Positions 1 through 9,243 of a DNA stretch of 64,000 nt are shown here, piece by piece (positions within the stretch are counted from its first letter, which is position 1; each line of letters opens with the position of its first letter). This DNA comes from Pseudomonas sp. QTF5 (GTDB lineage: Bacteria; Pseudomonadota; Gammaproteobacteria; Pseudomonadales; Pseudomonadaceae): NCBI RefSeq assembly GCF_000512695.2, contig NZ_AZRW02000002.1:223103-287102 (forward strand), written 5' to 3'. The translations under genes were made by a program, and so were the position numbers. The notes beneath the pieces are model-generated. The model was not told the DNA's origin. It made no database searches and worked only from the letters and a program-made list of their open reading frames with translations.

Positions 1-1241
1 CGCACCAATAATTGCTGCGGTAACGGTCGAGCAACCCGTCGCCAGTCATACTCGATGCCACTGGAGTTAATCAGCGCAGCACCGTGCACCACGCAGGTTT
101 CGGCCTCGCCACGGCGACGGATGCGGATATTCACCCCGCCGGCCGATGAAGGCTCCAACCCTTTGAACGATGCAGCCTGAATCCGCAACCGCCCTTCCCC
201 ATGCAGCCGAGCCACCAACTCGGCACTCAACGGCGGCGAGCGATGGTGATGGCTTTCCCACCACGGCCGCACATGCCGCACAAACTGCCGACGTTGCACA
301 TCCGTCGCCTGACTCCACAACCGCCCGATGTGCGCCCGCACGGTGTCGAGCGGCGCTTGCCAGTCAATGCCCTGGGCGATGGCGTCGCGGCAATGCCGAC
401 GCAGTTCGCGCATCAACTGACGCGGTGTGCGAATGCTGTGATCCTCGGCCAAAAAGTCCGCCCAAACCGGCGGCTGCCGACGCACATGAGGCAATAGCCC
501 ATGCCGGGAAAACACTTCGATCGGCCCGCGATGCCCGGCCTGTTCCAGCGACACCACGGCATCGACCATGGTCAGGCCCGAGCCGATGATCAGCACTGTC
601 GACTGTGGATCGAGCTGACGCATGGCGGTCACATCCCATGGATCAAGCGCCACTGCGTTCAAGCCACTGGATTCGGCTTGCGGCGTGCGCGCGGCTGCAA
701 ACATTCCCGTGGCCAACACCGCATAAGCACCTTGCAAATGCCGGCCATCATTCAAGGTCAAGCGCACCGAATCGATATCAGTCTGCACATCGACCACTTC
801 CGCGCGCACATGCTCCACCGTAGAGCCGTACCGAGCGCCCACCGCCTGCGCTTCGGCCAGACGCTGCTGCACATAGACGCCGAACAACCCGCGCGGCGGA
901 AACAATTCGCTGATCGGCACATGCTGCTGATCCGACTCCGGCCAGCCACCGGCCGCGATGTATTCGGTCAGCCATTGAGTCAAATCATCAGCGTTGTCGG
1001 GATCGACGCTCATCCGCGCCGCGTTGCCGTTGAGCGTATGGCCCAACTCCACCGCGCTGTAGGCCTCGCCTCGACCGAGTTCGGCCCGGGGTTCGATCAC
1101 CAGCACCTGACGTTTGCCCGGCAAACGCAACAATTGCGCCGCCAACATCGCGCCACTCAGGCCGCCGCCGATGATCAGGATGTCCGCGTGGCAGCTGGCG
1201 TCGGTCGCCTGTCCGCTGGGGGTGTCAGTCATGGCGCTCAT
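1..1241 (-). CDS. FAD/NAD(P)-binding protein, 3' end outside window
   Basis: The reading frame is open from the left edge to an ATG at 1241, about 413 codons, so the C terminus is missing. A Rossmann dinucleotide-binding motif (ILIIGGGLSG, residues 21-30) lies near the N terminus, and a second nucleotide-binding stretch (VLIIGSGLT) lies about halfway along. This is the layout of the FAD-NAD(P)-binding family (NAD_binding_9 type) of predicted flavin oxidoreductases. The start at 1241 is preceded by a GAGAG ribosome site; an in-frame ATG at 1232 is the alternative. The substrate is unknown. It reads away from the XRE-cupin gene on the same strand and may be co-transcribed with it (38 bases between). 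Confidence 0.75.
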   Translation of the reverse strand, partial: MSAMTDTPSGQATDASCHADILIIGGGLSGAMLAAQLLRLPGKRQVLVIEPRAELGRGEAYSAVELGHTLNGNAARMSVDPDNADDLTQWLTEYIAAGGWPESDQQHVPISELFPPRGLFGVYVQQRLAEAQAVGARYGSTVEHVRAEVVDVQTDIDSVRLTLNDGRHLQGAYAVLATGMFAAARTPQAESSGLNAVALDPWDVTAMRQLDPQSTVLIIGSGLTMVDAVVSLEQAGHRGPIEVFSRHGLLPHVRRQPPVWADFLAEDHSIRTPRQLMRELRRHCRDAIAQGIDWQAPLDTVRAHIGRLWSQATDVQRRQFVRHVRPWWESHHHRSPPLSAELVARLHGEGRLRIQAASFKGLEPSSAGGVNIRIRRRGEAETCVVHGAALINSSGIEYDWRRVARPLPQQLLV

Positions 1242-1279
1242 TGGCTTGTCTCTCATCCATGGACCCTATTAGTAAACAG

Positions 1280-1855
1280 TCAGATCACCACATTACGCAC
1301 AAACCGCGCCGCCACTTCCCCATCATTGCGATAGGAATGCGGCTGGTTGCTGGCGAACATGAAGAACTCGCCAGCAGCAATTTTCTGCGGCTGATCGCCG
1401 AGCATCAGGGTCAAGCAACCTTCAAATACATAAAGCTGTTCGCTATAGCCTTCGGCATCCGGCTCAGAGGGGTAATGTTCGCCCGGTTCGAGTCGCCATT
1501 CCCAGAGTTCCACTTCCCGGGTGGCGATGGCTTTGGCCAGCAACACCGCTTTACTGCCGGGGATGGTACCGGCCCAGGCCAGTTCGTTGATGCGGCTCGG
1601 GTCGCGGGCGTCGGGGGCCTGGATCAGGTCGCTGAAGGCTACATCCAGCGCTTCGGCCACGCGGTCAAGGGTGGTCAGGCTGACATTCTTCTCGCCAGCC
1701 TCGATGGCCACCAGCATCCGGCGGCTGACCCCGGACTTTTCGGCCAAAGCGGTCTGGCTCATGTCGGCGGCGTGGCGCAGACGTCGAACGTTCTGGCTGA
1801 CGTGCTGGAGAACCGACGCCCGTTGGGTGGAATCTTTGTGCACTATATTGCTCAC
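1280..1855 (-). CDS. XRE-family regulator with C-terminal cupin domain
   Basis: 191 residues. Residues about 19-73 form an XRE helix-turn-helix (MSQTALAEKSGVSRRML is the recognition region), and about 118-190 form a small cupin barrel (EPGEHYPSEP, GEFFMFASNQPHSYRN). This two-domain architecture is typical of one-component repressors that sense a small ligand and control a neighbouring transporter or catabolic gene. The start is a GTG with no clear Shine-Dalgarno site but a TATACT box close upstream, so a short or absent leader is possible. The EamA exporter is divergent, and a perfect 12-base palindrome sits between them, which suggests the pair is regulator and target. The ligand cannot be told from sequence. 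Confidence 0.9.
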   Translation of the reverse strand: MSNIVHKDSTQRASVLQHVSQNVRRLRHAADMSQTALAEKSGVSRRMLVAIEAGEKNVSLTTLDRVAEALDVAFSDLIQAPDARDPSRINELAWAGTIPGSKAVLLAKAIATREVELWEWRLEPGEHYPSEPDAEGYSEQLYVFEGCLTLMLGDQPQKIAAGEFFMFASNQPHSYRNDGEVAARFVRNVVI

Positions 1856-1868
1856 TGAGTGGTGTTGC

Positions 1869-1880
1869 GCAGTATACTGC
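1869..1880. promoter_or_regulatory. palindromic operator/promoter between XRE-cupin and EamA genes
   Basis: GCAGTATACTGC is a perfect 12-base palindrome that contains a -10 box (TATACT) on both strands. On the + strand a TTGCTC -35-like box lies at 1849-1854 with an 18-base spacer. Overlap of a dyad with divergent -10 boxes is what an autoregulating repressor site would look like. Binding is inferred. Confidence 0.4.
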
Positions 1881-1927
1881 CCAACTTCCGGCGCATTGTG
1901 CGTCTCCCTCAGGTAGCGCGCAAGGTC

Positions 1928-2863
1928 ATGACGTCGGTGAACTCCTCCCCTGCTTCCCCCCGTTTCTCACGGTTCAGCAAAGCTGAGTGCGTGTTGGTGC
2001 TGATCACCATGTTCTGGGGCGGGACCTTTTTGCTGGTGCAGCATGCGATGACTGTCAGCGGGCCGATGTTTTTCGTCGGTCTGCGTTTTGCTGCGGCAGC
2101 GATTATCGTTGCCCTGTTCTCCTGGCGTCATCTGCGCGAACTGACCCTGTTCGAACTCAAGGCAGGGTCGTTCATCGGCGTGGCGATCATGCTCGGTTAC
2201 GGCTTGCAGACCGTGGGTTTGCAGAGCATTCCCAGCAGTCAGTCGGCGTTCATTACCGCGCTGTATGTGCCGTTCGTGCCGTTGCTGCAATGGCTGGTGC
2301 TGGGGCGGCGGCCGGGCTTGATGCCGAGCATCGGGATCATGCTGGCCTTTACCGGGCTCATGCTGTTGTCCGGACCTGCCGGCGCTTCGTTCAATTTCAG
2401 CCCCGGTGAAATCGCCACATTGATCAGCGCCGTGGCGATTGCGGCGGAGATCATTCTGATCAGCACCTATGCCGGCCAGGTCGACGTGCGTCGGGTGACG
2501 GTGGTGCAACTGGCAGTGACTTCGGTGCTGGCATTTCTGATGGTGGTGCCGACTCGGGAAGTGATTCCGGGGTTCTCCTGGTTGTTGTTGTGCAGCGCAT
2601 TGGGGCTGGGCGCGACGAGTGCGGCGATTCAGGTGGCAATGAACTGGGCGCAGAAGAGTGTGTCGCCGACGCGGGCGACGTTGATCTATGCCGGGGAGCC
2701 GGTGTGGGCCGGGATTGTCGGGCGGATTGCCGGGGAGCGGTTGCCGGCGATTGCGTTGGTGGGCGCGGGGTTGATTGTAGCGGCGGTGATTGTCAGTGAG
2801 TTGAAGACTAAGGGTAAGGCGGTAGTGACTGAGGAAGAGTTGGAACAAGAAACACAGGGATAG
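1928..2863 (+). CDS. EamA/DMT-family transporter
   Basis: 311 residues from the ATG at 1928, which has AAGG a few bases upstream. The frame stays open upstream to 1859, but that extension covers the putative promoter. The protein is a run of about ten hydrophobic helices in two EamA repeats, as in drug/metabolite exporters of the inner membrane (RhaT/YdcZ superfamily). Motifs include FWGGTFLLVQHAM at the start of helix 1 and a GEPVWAGIVG stretch in the second repeat, typical of this family. The substrate is unknown; export of an amino acid or a small metabolite is common for relatives. It is likely controlled by the divergent XRE-cupin protein. Confidence 0.88.
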   Translation: MTSVNSSPASPRFSRFSKAECVLVLITMFWGGTFLLVQHAMTVSGPMFFVGLRFAAAAIIVALFSWRHLRELTLFELKAGSFIGVAIMLGYGLQTVGLQSIPSSQSAFITALYVPFVPLLQWLVLGRRPGLMPSIGIMLAFTGLMLLSGPAGASFNFSPGEIATLISAVAIAAEIILISTYAGQVDVRRVTVVQLAVTSVLAFLMVVPTREVIPGFSWLLLCSALGLGATSAAIQVAMNWAQKSVSPTRATLIYAGEPVWAGIVGRIAGERLPAIALVGAGLIVAAVIVSELKTKGKAVVTEEELEQETQG

Positions 2864-2892
2864 GCGTGAAGTCTGCGGTGATTGACAGATAG

Positions 2893-2989
2893 CCTTCGCG
2901 AGCAAGCCCGCTCCCACATGGGATCAGTGGTGTGTCGCAATTACGTGCACACCGGCAATCCAATGTGGGAGCGGGCTTGCTCGCGAAGG
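2893..2989. repeat. REP doublet (inverted pair, canonical type)
   Basis: Two copies of the GTGGGAGCGGGCTTGCTCGCGAA core face each other about 45 bases apart in the gap between the EamA gene and the Mrp operon. Such doublets form long hairpins and in Pseudomonas are spread by RAYT-type transposases. Confidence 0.9.
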
Positions 2990-3075
2990 GGTCGGAACGG
3001 TTGAAACCGGCCTTTCGAAACAAGGAAAAACAGGAATTTTCCGTTTACCTCGTAGGATTCTGCGACAGCTTGGCG

Positions 3076-3105
3076 TTTGGTGATCCGGGAGCTGGCACGT
3101 ATGAT
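3076..3105 (+). promoter_or_regulatory. possible sigma-70 promoter of the Mrp operon
   Basis: TTTGGT (3076-3081), an 18-base spacer and TATGAT (3100-3105) precede the mrpA start at 3136 by about 30 bases. The -10 box is good and the -35 weak. No regulator site was recognised. Confidence 0.3.
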
Positions 3106-3135
3106 GCTTCACAAACTTCCGCAGATTAGAAGCCT

Positions 3136-6066
3136 ATGTCTCTGATAGTTCTACTGCTTCTGCCTTTTATCGGCAGCTGTCTGGCCGCCTTGCTGCCGCA
3201 CAACGCGCGTAACACCGAATCGCTGTTAGCTGGCTTGGTTGCCTTGATCGGCACCGTCCAGGTCGCCCTCTTGTACCCGCAAATCGCCCATGGCGGTGTG
3301 ATCCGCGAAGAGTTCTTCTGGCTACCGAGCCTGGGCTTGAACTTCGTTCTACGCATGGACGGTTTCGCCTGGCTGTTCTCGATGCTGGTGCTGGGCATCG
3401 GCACGCTGGTTTCTCTGTACGCCCGTTATTACATGTCACCGGACGATCCGGTGCCGCGGTTCTTCGCGTTTTTCCTGGCGTTCATGGGCGCCATGCTGGG
3501 GTTGGTGATCTCCGGCAACCTGATCCAGATCGTGTTTTTCTGGGAGCTGACCAGCCTCTTCTCATTCCTGCTGATCGGCTACTGGCACCACCGCGCCGAT
3601 GCACGACGTGGCGCCTATATGGCATTGATGGTCACCGGCGCCGGCGGTTTGTGTTTGCTGGCGGGGGTCATGCTGCTCGGCCATGTGGTCGGCAGCTATG
3701 ACCTGGACAACGTCCTGGCCGCCGGCGAGCTGATTCGCGCACATGCCCTCTACCCTATTCTGCTTCCCCTGATCCTGATCGGCGCCCTGAGCAAAAGTGC
3801 GCAATTCCCCTTCCACTTCTGGCTGCCCCACGCCATGGCGGCGCCGACACCGGTTTCGGCTTATCTGCACTCGGCGACCATGGTCAAGGCCGGGGTCTTC
3901 CTGCTCGCACGCCTGTGGCCGTCGCTGTCCGGCAGTGAAGAATGGTTCTACATCGTCAGCGGGGCCGGGGCCTGCACCCTGTTGCTCGGCGCTTACTGCG
4001 CGATGTTTCAGAACGACCTCAAGGGCCTGCTGGCCTACTCGACCATCAGCCACCTGGGCCTGATCACTTTGCTGTTGGGTCTGAACAGTCCGTTGGCCGC
4101 CGTGGCCGCGGTGTTCCACATTCTCAACCACGCCACGTTCAAGGCCTCGCTGTTCATGGCCGCCGGGATCATCGACCACGAAAGCGGCACCCGGGACATT
4201 CGCAAACTCAGCGGCCTGATCAAACTGATCCCGTTCACCGCCACCCTGGCCATGGTCGCCAGCGCGTCCATGGCGGGCGTACCGCTGCTCAACGGTTTCC
4301 TGTCAAAAGAGATGTTCTTCGCCGAAACCGTGTTCATCAACGCGACGGCCTGGATCGAGATGACCCTGCCGATCGTCGCGACCATCGCCGGGACGTTCAG
4401 CGTGGCCTATTCCCTGCGCTTCACCGTCGACGTGTTCTTTGGCCCGACCGCCACCGACCTGCCGCACACCCCACACGAGCCGCCACGCTGGATGCGCGCG
4501 CCGGTGGAATTGCTGGTGTTCACCTGTCTGGTGGTGGGGATTTTCCCCGCTCAAGTGGTCGGCCCGTTGCTCGCGGCGGCGGCATTGCCGGTGGTGGGCG
4601 GCACGCTGCCCGAGTACAGCCTGGCGATCTGGCACGGCTGGAACGCGCCGATGATCATGAGTCTGATCGCCATGTCCTGCGGCATCATCCTCTATCTGCT
4701 GCTGCGCAATCAGCTCAAGCGCGGGCGCTTCGTCTATCCGCCAATCATTGGCCGGTTCAATGGCAAGCGTCTGTTCGAGCGCAGCCTGGTGATCATGATG
4801 CGCCTGGCCCGTCGTCTGGAGCGGCGGATCAACACCCGGCGCCTGCAAACCCAATTGTTCCTGGTGGTGCTCGCCGCAGTACTGGCCGGGTTGATCCCGA
4901 TGTTGCACAGCAACCTGAGCTGGGGCGACCGGCCGAAAATCCAGGGCTCGATCGTGTTCGTGATTCTCTGGCTGCTGGCGATTGCCTGTGCCCTCGGCGC
5001 GGCGTGGCAAGCCAAGTATCACCGGCTCGCGGCCCTGACCATGGTCAGCGTCTGCGGTCTGATGACCTGCGTGACCTTCGTCTGGTTCTCCGCGCCAGAC
5101 CTCGCCCTGACGCAATTGGTGGTCGAAGTAGTCACCACGGTGTTGATCCTCCTCGGTCTGCGCTGGCTGCCGCGACGGATCGAAGAGGTCTCGCCGTTGC
5201 CGAGCAGCCTGCGCAAGGCACGCATCCGCCGTATCCGCGACTTGCTGCTGTCGATCGCGGTCGGTGGCGGCATGGCATTACTGTCCTACGCAATGCTGAC
5301 TCGCCAGACGCCCAACGACATTTCCTCGTTCTACCTCAGTCGCGCCCTGCCCGAAGGCGGCGGCAGCAACGTGGTCAACGTGATGCTGGTGGACTTCCGT
5401 GGCTTCGACACCCTCGGCGAAATCACCGTGCTGGTGGCCGTGGCCCTGGCCGTGTTCGCCCTGCTGCGACGCTTCCGCCCACCGAAAGAAAGCCTGCAGC
5501 TGCCGGCCCAACAGCGCTTGCTGGCACCCGACGTGGTCACCGATCTGGTCAACCCGCGTCACGCCAGCGACACCGCGCTCGGTTTCATGATGGTCCCAGC
5601 GGTGCTGGTCCGTCTGCTGCTGCCGATTGCGTTTGTGGTGTCGGTTTACCTGTTCATGCGCGGGCACAATCAACCCGGTGGCGGTTTCGTCGCCGGTCTG
5701 GTGATGTCGGTGGCGTTCATCCTGCAATACATGGTCGCCGGCACCCAGTGGGTCGAGGCGCAAATGAGCCTGCGGCCGCTGCGCTGGATGGGCACCGGGC
5801 TGCTGTTCGCCACGGTCACCGGGCTCGGGGCGATGGCGGCTGGCTATCCATTCCTCACCACCCACACCTGGCATTTCACATTGCCGCTACTGGGCGACAT
5901 TCACATCGCCAGCGCGCTGTTCTTCGACGTCGGTGTGTACGCCGTGGTGGTCGGTTCGACGCTGTTGATCCTGACCGCCCTCGCCCACCAATCGGTACGC
6001 GGTCATAAAACCAGCGCGCAACCCAAGCCCGTGGCCAAAGCGGCTGCCACGCAAGGAGCCATCTGA
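3136..6066 (+). CDS. mrpA: Monovalent cation/H+ antiporter subunit A (fused A/B)
   Basis: 976 residues. This is the large subunit of the Mrp (Mnh/Sha/Pha) Na+ or K+/H+ antiporter of the inner membrane, which exchanges cytoplasmic cations for protons and supports growth at alkaline pH and salt. The first ~500 residues are the complex-I-like proton-translocating antiporter domain (conserved HSATMVKAGVFLLARL around residue 250). A DUF4040-like middle part follows, and the last ~150 residues (from GFMMVPAVLVRLLLPIAF, with FMRGHNQPGGGFVAGL) match the separate MrpB subunit of Gram-positive systems. This explains why no mrpB gene follows. The stop overlaps the mrpC start as TGATG, so translation is coupled. 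Confidence 0.95.
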   Translation: MSLIVLLLLPFIGSCLAALLPHNARNTESLLAGLVALIGTVQVALLYPQIAHGGVIREEFFWLPSLGLNFVLRMDGFAWLFSMLVLGIGTLVSLYARYYMSPDDPVPRFFAFFLAFMGAMLGLVISGNLIQIVFFWELTSLFSFLLIGYWHHRADARRGAYMALMVTGAGGLCLLAGVMLLGHVVGSYDLDNVLAAGELIRAHALYPILLPLILIGALSKSAQFPFHFWLPHAMAAPTPVSAYLHSATMVKAGVFLLARLWPSLSGSEEWFYIVSGAGACTLLLGAYCAMFQNDLKGLLAYSTISHLGLITLLLGLNSPLAAVAAVFHILNHATFKASLFMAAGIIDHESGTRDIRKLSGLIKLIPFTATLAMVASASMAGVPLLNGFLSKEMFFAETVFINATAWIEMTLPIVATIAGTFSVAYSLRFTVDVFFGPTATDLPHTPHEPPRWMRAPVELLVFTCLVVGIFPAQVVGPLLAAAALPVVGGTLPEYSLAIWHGWNAPMIMSLIAMSCGIILYLLLRNQLKRGRFVYPPIIGRFNGKRLFERSLVIMMRLARRLERRINTRRLQTQLFLVVLAAVLAGLIPMLHSNLSWGDRPKIQGSIVFVILWLLAIACALGAAWQAKYHRLAALTMVSVCGLMTCVTFVWFSAPDLALTQLVVEVVTTVLILLGLRWLPRRIEEVSPLPSSLRKARIRRIRDLLLSIAVGGGMALLSYAMLTRQTPNDISSFYLSRALPEGGGSNVVNVMLVDFRGFDTLGEITVLVAVALAVFALLRRFRPPKESLQLPAQQRLLAPDVVTDLVNPRHASDTALGFMMVPAVLVRLLLPIAFVVSVYLFMRGHNQPGGGFVAGLVMSVAFILQYMVAGTQWVEAQMSLRPLRWMGTGLLFATVTGLGAMAAGYPFLTTHTWHFTLPLLGDIHIASALFFDVGVYAVVVGSTLLILTALAHQSVRGHKTSAQPKPVAKAAATQGAI

Positions 6067-6410
6067 TGGAAGAAGTCATCGCAATCGCCATTGGCGTGCT
6101 GGCCGCGTCCGGCGTATGGCTGGTGCTGCGGCCACGGACGTTCCAGGTGGTCATGGGCCTGTGTCTGCTGTCCTATGGCGTCAACCTGTTCATCTTCAGC
6201 ATGGGCAGCCTGTTCATCGGCAAGGAGCCGAACATCAAGGACGGCGTACCTCAGGATTTGCTGCACTACACCGACCCGTTGCCGCAAGCGTTGGTGCTGA
6301 CCGCGATCGTCATCAGCTTCGCCATGACCGCGCTGTTCCTGGTGGTGCTGCTCGCCTCCCGGGGGCTGACCGGCACCGACCATGTGGATGGCCGGGAGCC
6401 TAAAGAATGA
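6066..6410 (+). CDS. mrpC: Monovalent cation/H+ antiporter subunit C
   Basis: 114 residues with three hydrophobic helices, of the NuoK-like family that forms the small C subunit of the Mrp antiporter. The stretch GLCLLSYGVNLFIF and the acidic/polar loop with DPLPQALVLTAIVI are hallmarks shared with NuoK and MnhC. The start overlaps the mrpA stop and the stop overlaps the mrpD start (ATGA), so this is the second gene of a tightly coupled operon. Length is normal for the family. Confidence 0.95.
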   Translation: MEEVIAIAIGVLAASGVWLVLRPRTFQVVMGLCLLSYGVNLFIFSMGSLFIGKEPNIKDGVPQDLLHYTDPLPQALVLTAIVISFAMTALFLVVLLASRGLTGTDHVDGREPKE

Positions 6411-8092
6411 ATCCGATGGCGCACCTGATCGCTGCACCGATTCTGCTACCGCTGCTGACCGCCGCGGTGATGCTGATGCTGGGCGAGAAACACCGCCCGT
6501 TAAAAGCCAAAATCAATCTGTTCTCCAGCCTGCTGGGGCTGGGCATTGCCGTGATGCTGCTGCAATGGACCCAAACCACCGACGTGCCCGGCTCCATCGG
6601 TGTGTACCTGCCGGGCAACTGGCAGGTACCGTTCGGGATTGTGCTGGTGGTCGATCGTCTGTCGGCGCTGATGCTGGTGCTGACCGGGATCATCGGCGTC
6701 AGCGCCCTGCTGTTCGCCATGGCCCGCTGGGACGGCGCCGGTTCGAGTTTCCACGCGCTATTCCAGATTCAGTTGATGGGCCTGTACGGCGCCTTCCTGA
6801 CGGCAGACCTGTTCAACCTGTTCGTGTTTTTCGAAGTGCTGCTGGCCGCCTCTTACGGGCTGATGCTGCACGGTTCGGGCCGGGCGCGGGTGTCGTCGGG
6901 GCTGCATTACATCTCGATCAACCTGCTGGCCTCGTCGCTATTTCTGATTGGCGCGGCGCTGATCTACGGTGTCACCGGCACACTGAACATGGCCGATCTG
7001 GCGCTGAAAATCCCGTTGGTGCCGGAAGCCGATCGCGGCTTGCTGCATGCCGGCGCGGCAATTCTGGCGGTGGCGTTCCTGGCCAAAGCCGGGATGTGGC
7101 CGCTGAACTTCTGGCTGGTGCCGGCCTATTCCGCGGCCAGCGCGCCAGTGGCGGCAATGTTCGCGATCATGACCAAGGTCGGCGTCTACACCTTGTTGCG
7201 CCTGTGGACGCTGCTGTTCTCCGGGCAGGCCGGGGCATCCGCGTACTTCGGTGGCGACTGGCTGATCTACGGCGGCATGGCGACCATCGTCTGCGCCGCC
7301 GTGGCGATCCTCGCCGCGCAACGCCTGGAGCGTATGGCCAGCCTGAGCATTCTGGTATCGGCCGGCATTCTGTTGTCGGCCATCGGTTTCGCCCAACCGA
7401 ACCTGATCGGCGCGGCGCTGTTCTATCTCGTCAGCTCGACCCTGGCCTTGAGCGCACTGTTCCTACTGGCGGAGTTGATCGAGCGCTCGCGTTCGGCCAA
7501 CGAAATGCCGCTGTTCGATGACGGAGAGTTGCTTCCACAGCCCCTGGAATCCTTGCAGCCGCCCAAAGGCATCAACCTCGATGACGACCAGAAAGCCGTG
7601 GTCGGCCAGGTGATTCCCTGGACCATGGCTTTCCTCGGTTTGAGCTTTATCGCCTGCGCCTTGCTGATCATCGGCATGCCGCCGCTTTCCGGGTTCATCG
7701 GCAAACTCAGTCTGCTCAGCGCCCTGCTCAACCCGCTGGGTCTGGGCAATGGCAGCGACGAACCGGTATCGAACGGCGCGTGGGGTTTGCTCGTCCTGTT
7801 GATCCTGTCCGGGCTGGCCTCACTGATCGCTTTCGCGCGTTTGGGCATCCAGCGTTTCTGGACCCCGCAAGAACGCCCGTCGCCCTTGCTGCGGCGCTTG
7901 GAATGCGTGCCGATTGTCATTCTGCTGGGGCTGAGCATTGCGTTGACGTTCAAGGCTGAACCGCTGCTGCGCTACACCCAGGCCGCCGCTCAAGCGTTGA
8001 ATAACCCGCAGCAATATGTGATGGCGGTGCTCGGCACCCGTGTGATTCCAGGCCCGCAAGCCAAGACAGCGCTGCTGGAGGTGCAACCATGA
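6407..8092 (+). CDS. mrpD: Monovalent cation/H+ antiporter subunit D
   Basis: 561 residues, about 14 hydrophobic helices, related to complex I NuoM/NuoN. It is the second antiporter-like subunit of the Mrp complex and is thought to carry one of the proton paths. The family signature around KAGMWPLNFWLVPAYSAASAPVAAMFAIMTKVG is present at about residues 228-262, with the key lysine in a membrane helix. A hydrophilic insert of some 50 residues (about 360-410, rich in Asp, Glu and Pro) is longer than in Bacillus proteins and fits proteobacterial members. Both ends overlap neighbouring genes by four bases. Confidence 0.95.
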   Translation: MNPMAHLIAAPILLPLLTAAVMLMLGEKHRPLKAKINLFSSLLGLGIAVMLLQWTQTTDVPGSIGVYLPGNWQVPFGIVLVVDRLSALMLVLTGIIGVSALLFAMARWDGAGSSFHALFQIQLMGLYGAFLTADLFNLFVFFEVLLAASYGLMLHGSGRARVSSGLHYISINLLASSLFLIGAALIYGVTGTLNMADLALKIPLVPEADRGLLHAGAAILAVAFLAKAGMWPLNFWLVPAYSAASAPVAAMFAIMTKVGVYTLLRLWTLLFSGQAGASAYFGGDWLIYGGMATIVCAAVAILAAQRLERMASLSILVSAGILLSAIGFAQPNLIGAALFYLVSSTLALSALFLLAELIERSRSANEMPLFDDGELLPQPLESLQPPKGINLDDDQKAVVGQVIPWTMAFLGLSFIACALLIIGMPPLSGFIGKLSLLSALLNPLGLGNGSDEPVSNGAWGLLVLLILSGLASLIAFARLGIQRFWTPQERPSPLLRRLECVPIVILLGLSIALTFKAEPLLRYTQAAAQALNNPQQYVMAVLGTRVIPGPQAKTALLEVQP

Positions 8093-8577
8093 AGCGTCTG
8101 TTTCCTGCACCGTGGTTGTCGTTGGCGCTATGGCTGCTGTGGCTGGTTTTGAACCTGTCGATGAGCCCCGGCAATCTATTGCTGGGCGCCATGCTGGGGT
8201 TCTGCGCCCCCTTGATGATGCGCAAGCTGCGACCGTTGCCGATCCGCATTCGTCGTCCTGGGGTGATCCTGCGGTTGTTCTTGCTGGTCGGGCGCGATGT
8301 ACTGGTGTCCAACCTCGCCGTGGCCTGGGGCGTACTCAATGCGGGCCGTCGTGCGCCTCGCTCGCGGTTCATCAAGGTGCCGCTGGACTTGCGCGATGCC
8401 AACGGACTGGCGGCGTTGTCGATGATCTGCACGGTGGTCCCCGGCACGGTCTGGTCGGAGCTGGCGCTGGATCGCAGCATTCTGTTGCTGCACGTTTTCG
8501 ATCTGGATGACGAAAGCCAATTCATCCGGCACTTCAAGACGACCTACGAGCGCCCCTTGATGGAGATCTTCGAATGA
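8089..8577 (+). CDS. mrpE: Monovalent cation/H+ antiporter subunit E
   Basis: 162 residues of the MnhE family: two N-terminal hydrophobic helices, then a basic stretch (MMRKLRPLPIRIRRPG) and a soluble C-terminal region with the conserved segments LSMICTVVPGTVWSEL and LDRSILLLHVFDLDD. It is needed for assembly or activity of the Mrp complex. It overlaps mrpD by ATGA and mrpF by ATGA. Length is normal. Confidence 0.94.
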   Translation: MKRLFPAPWLSLALWLLWLVLNLSMSPGNLLLGAMLGFCAPLMMRKLRPLPIRIRRPGVILRLFLLVGRDVLVSNLAVAWGVLNAGRRAPRSRFIKVPLDLRDANGLAALSMICTVVPGTVWSELALDRSILLLHVFDLDDESQFIRHFKTTYERPLMEIFE

Positions 8578-8852
8578 GCGCATTGCTATCGAACGCGATC
8601 CTGCTGAGCCTGTTCCTCTTTTCGGTGGCGATGATTCTGACCCTGATCCGACTGTTCAAGGGCCCGTCGGCTCAGGATCGGGTTCTGGCCCTGGATTACC
8701 TGTACATCATCGCCATGCTGATGATGCTCGCGCCGGGCATTCGTTATGCCAGTGACACTTACTTCGAGGCGGCGCTGCTGATCGCTCTGTTCGGCTTCGT
8801 CGGCTCGTTTGCCCTGGCCAAATTCCTGCTGCGTGGCGAGGTGATCGAATGA
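8574..8852 (+). CDS. mrpF: Monovalent cation/H+ antiporter subunit F
   Basis: 92 residues with three hydrophobic helices. The conserved GPSAQDRVLALD segment after helix 1 and the Asp-rich entry to helix 2 identify the MnhF/MrpF subunit. In the resolved Mrp complexes it packs with subunits A, E and G in the cation-handling part. Overlaps on both sides (ATGA) show strict co-translation. Confidence 0.94.
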   Translation: MSALLSNAILLSLFLFSVAMILTLIRLFKGPSAQDRVLALDYLYIIAMLMMLAPGIRYASDTYFEAALLIALFGFVGSFALAKFLLRGEVIE

Positions 8853-9211
8853 GCACTGAACTGTCTTTGTGGGTGGAAATTGCAGTGGCGATTCTGCTGG
8901 TGCTCGGCAGTCTGTTTGCGCTGATCGGTGCGGTCGGGCTGCTGCGGATGAAGGATTATTTCCAGCGCATGCACCCGCCGGCGCTGGCCTCGACCTTGGG
9001 CGCATGGTGCGTGGCACTGGCGTCGATCATTTACTTTTCGGCGCTTAACTCGGCGCCGGTGCTGCATGCCTGGTTGATTCCGGTTCTGCTGTCGATCACC
9101 GTGCCCGTGACCACGCTGCTGCTGGCTCGGGCGGCGCTGTTTCGCAAGCGCATGGCGGGGGATGATGTGCCGGCTGAGGTGAGTAGTCGGCGGACGGAAA
9201 CGGGGAGTTAA
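8849..9211 (+). CDS. mrpG: Monovalent cation/H+ antiporter subunit G
   Basis: 120 residues, the last gene of the Mrp operon. It has three hydrophobic helices with the conserved GLLRMKDYFQRMHPPALASTLG segment that marks MnhG/MrpG. The C-terminal tail (RKRMAGDDVPAEVSSRR) is cytoplasmic and charged. A REP doublet follows 33 bases after the stop and may end or protect the message. Length is normal for the family. Confidence 0.94.
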   Translation: MSTELSLWVEIAVAILLVLGSLFALIGAVGLLRMKDYFQRMHPPALASTLGAWCVALASIIYFSALNSAPVLHAWLIPVLLSITVPVTTLLLARAALFRKRMAGDDVPAEVSSRRTETGS

Positions 9212-9243
9212 ATCCGCGGGTTTTGTGTTGATTGATAGGGCCT

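Noticed and set aside
501..1334. 277-codon + strand frame
   Set aside because: It is a shadow of the FAD/NAD(P)-binding protein gene on the minus strand; its translation is rich in His, Arg and Gln as typical for antisense frames of GC-rich genes.
3942..6008. 688-codon + strand frame inside mrpA
   Set aside because: Out-of-frame shadow within mrpA; Arg/His-rich and without any membrane segments.
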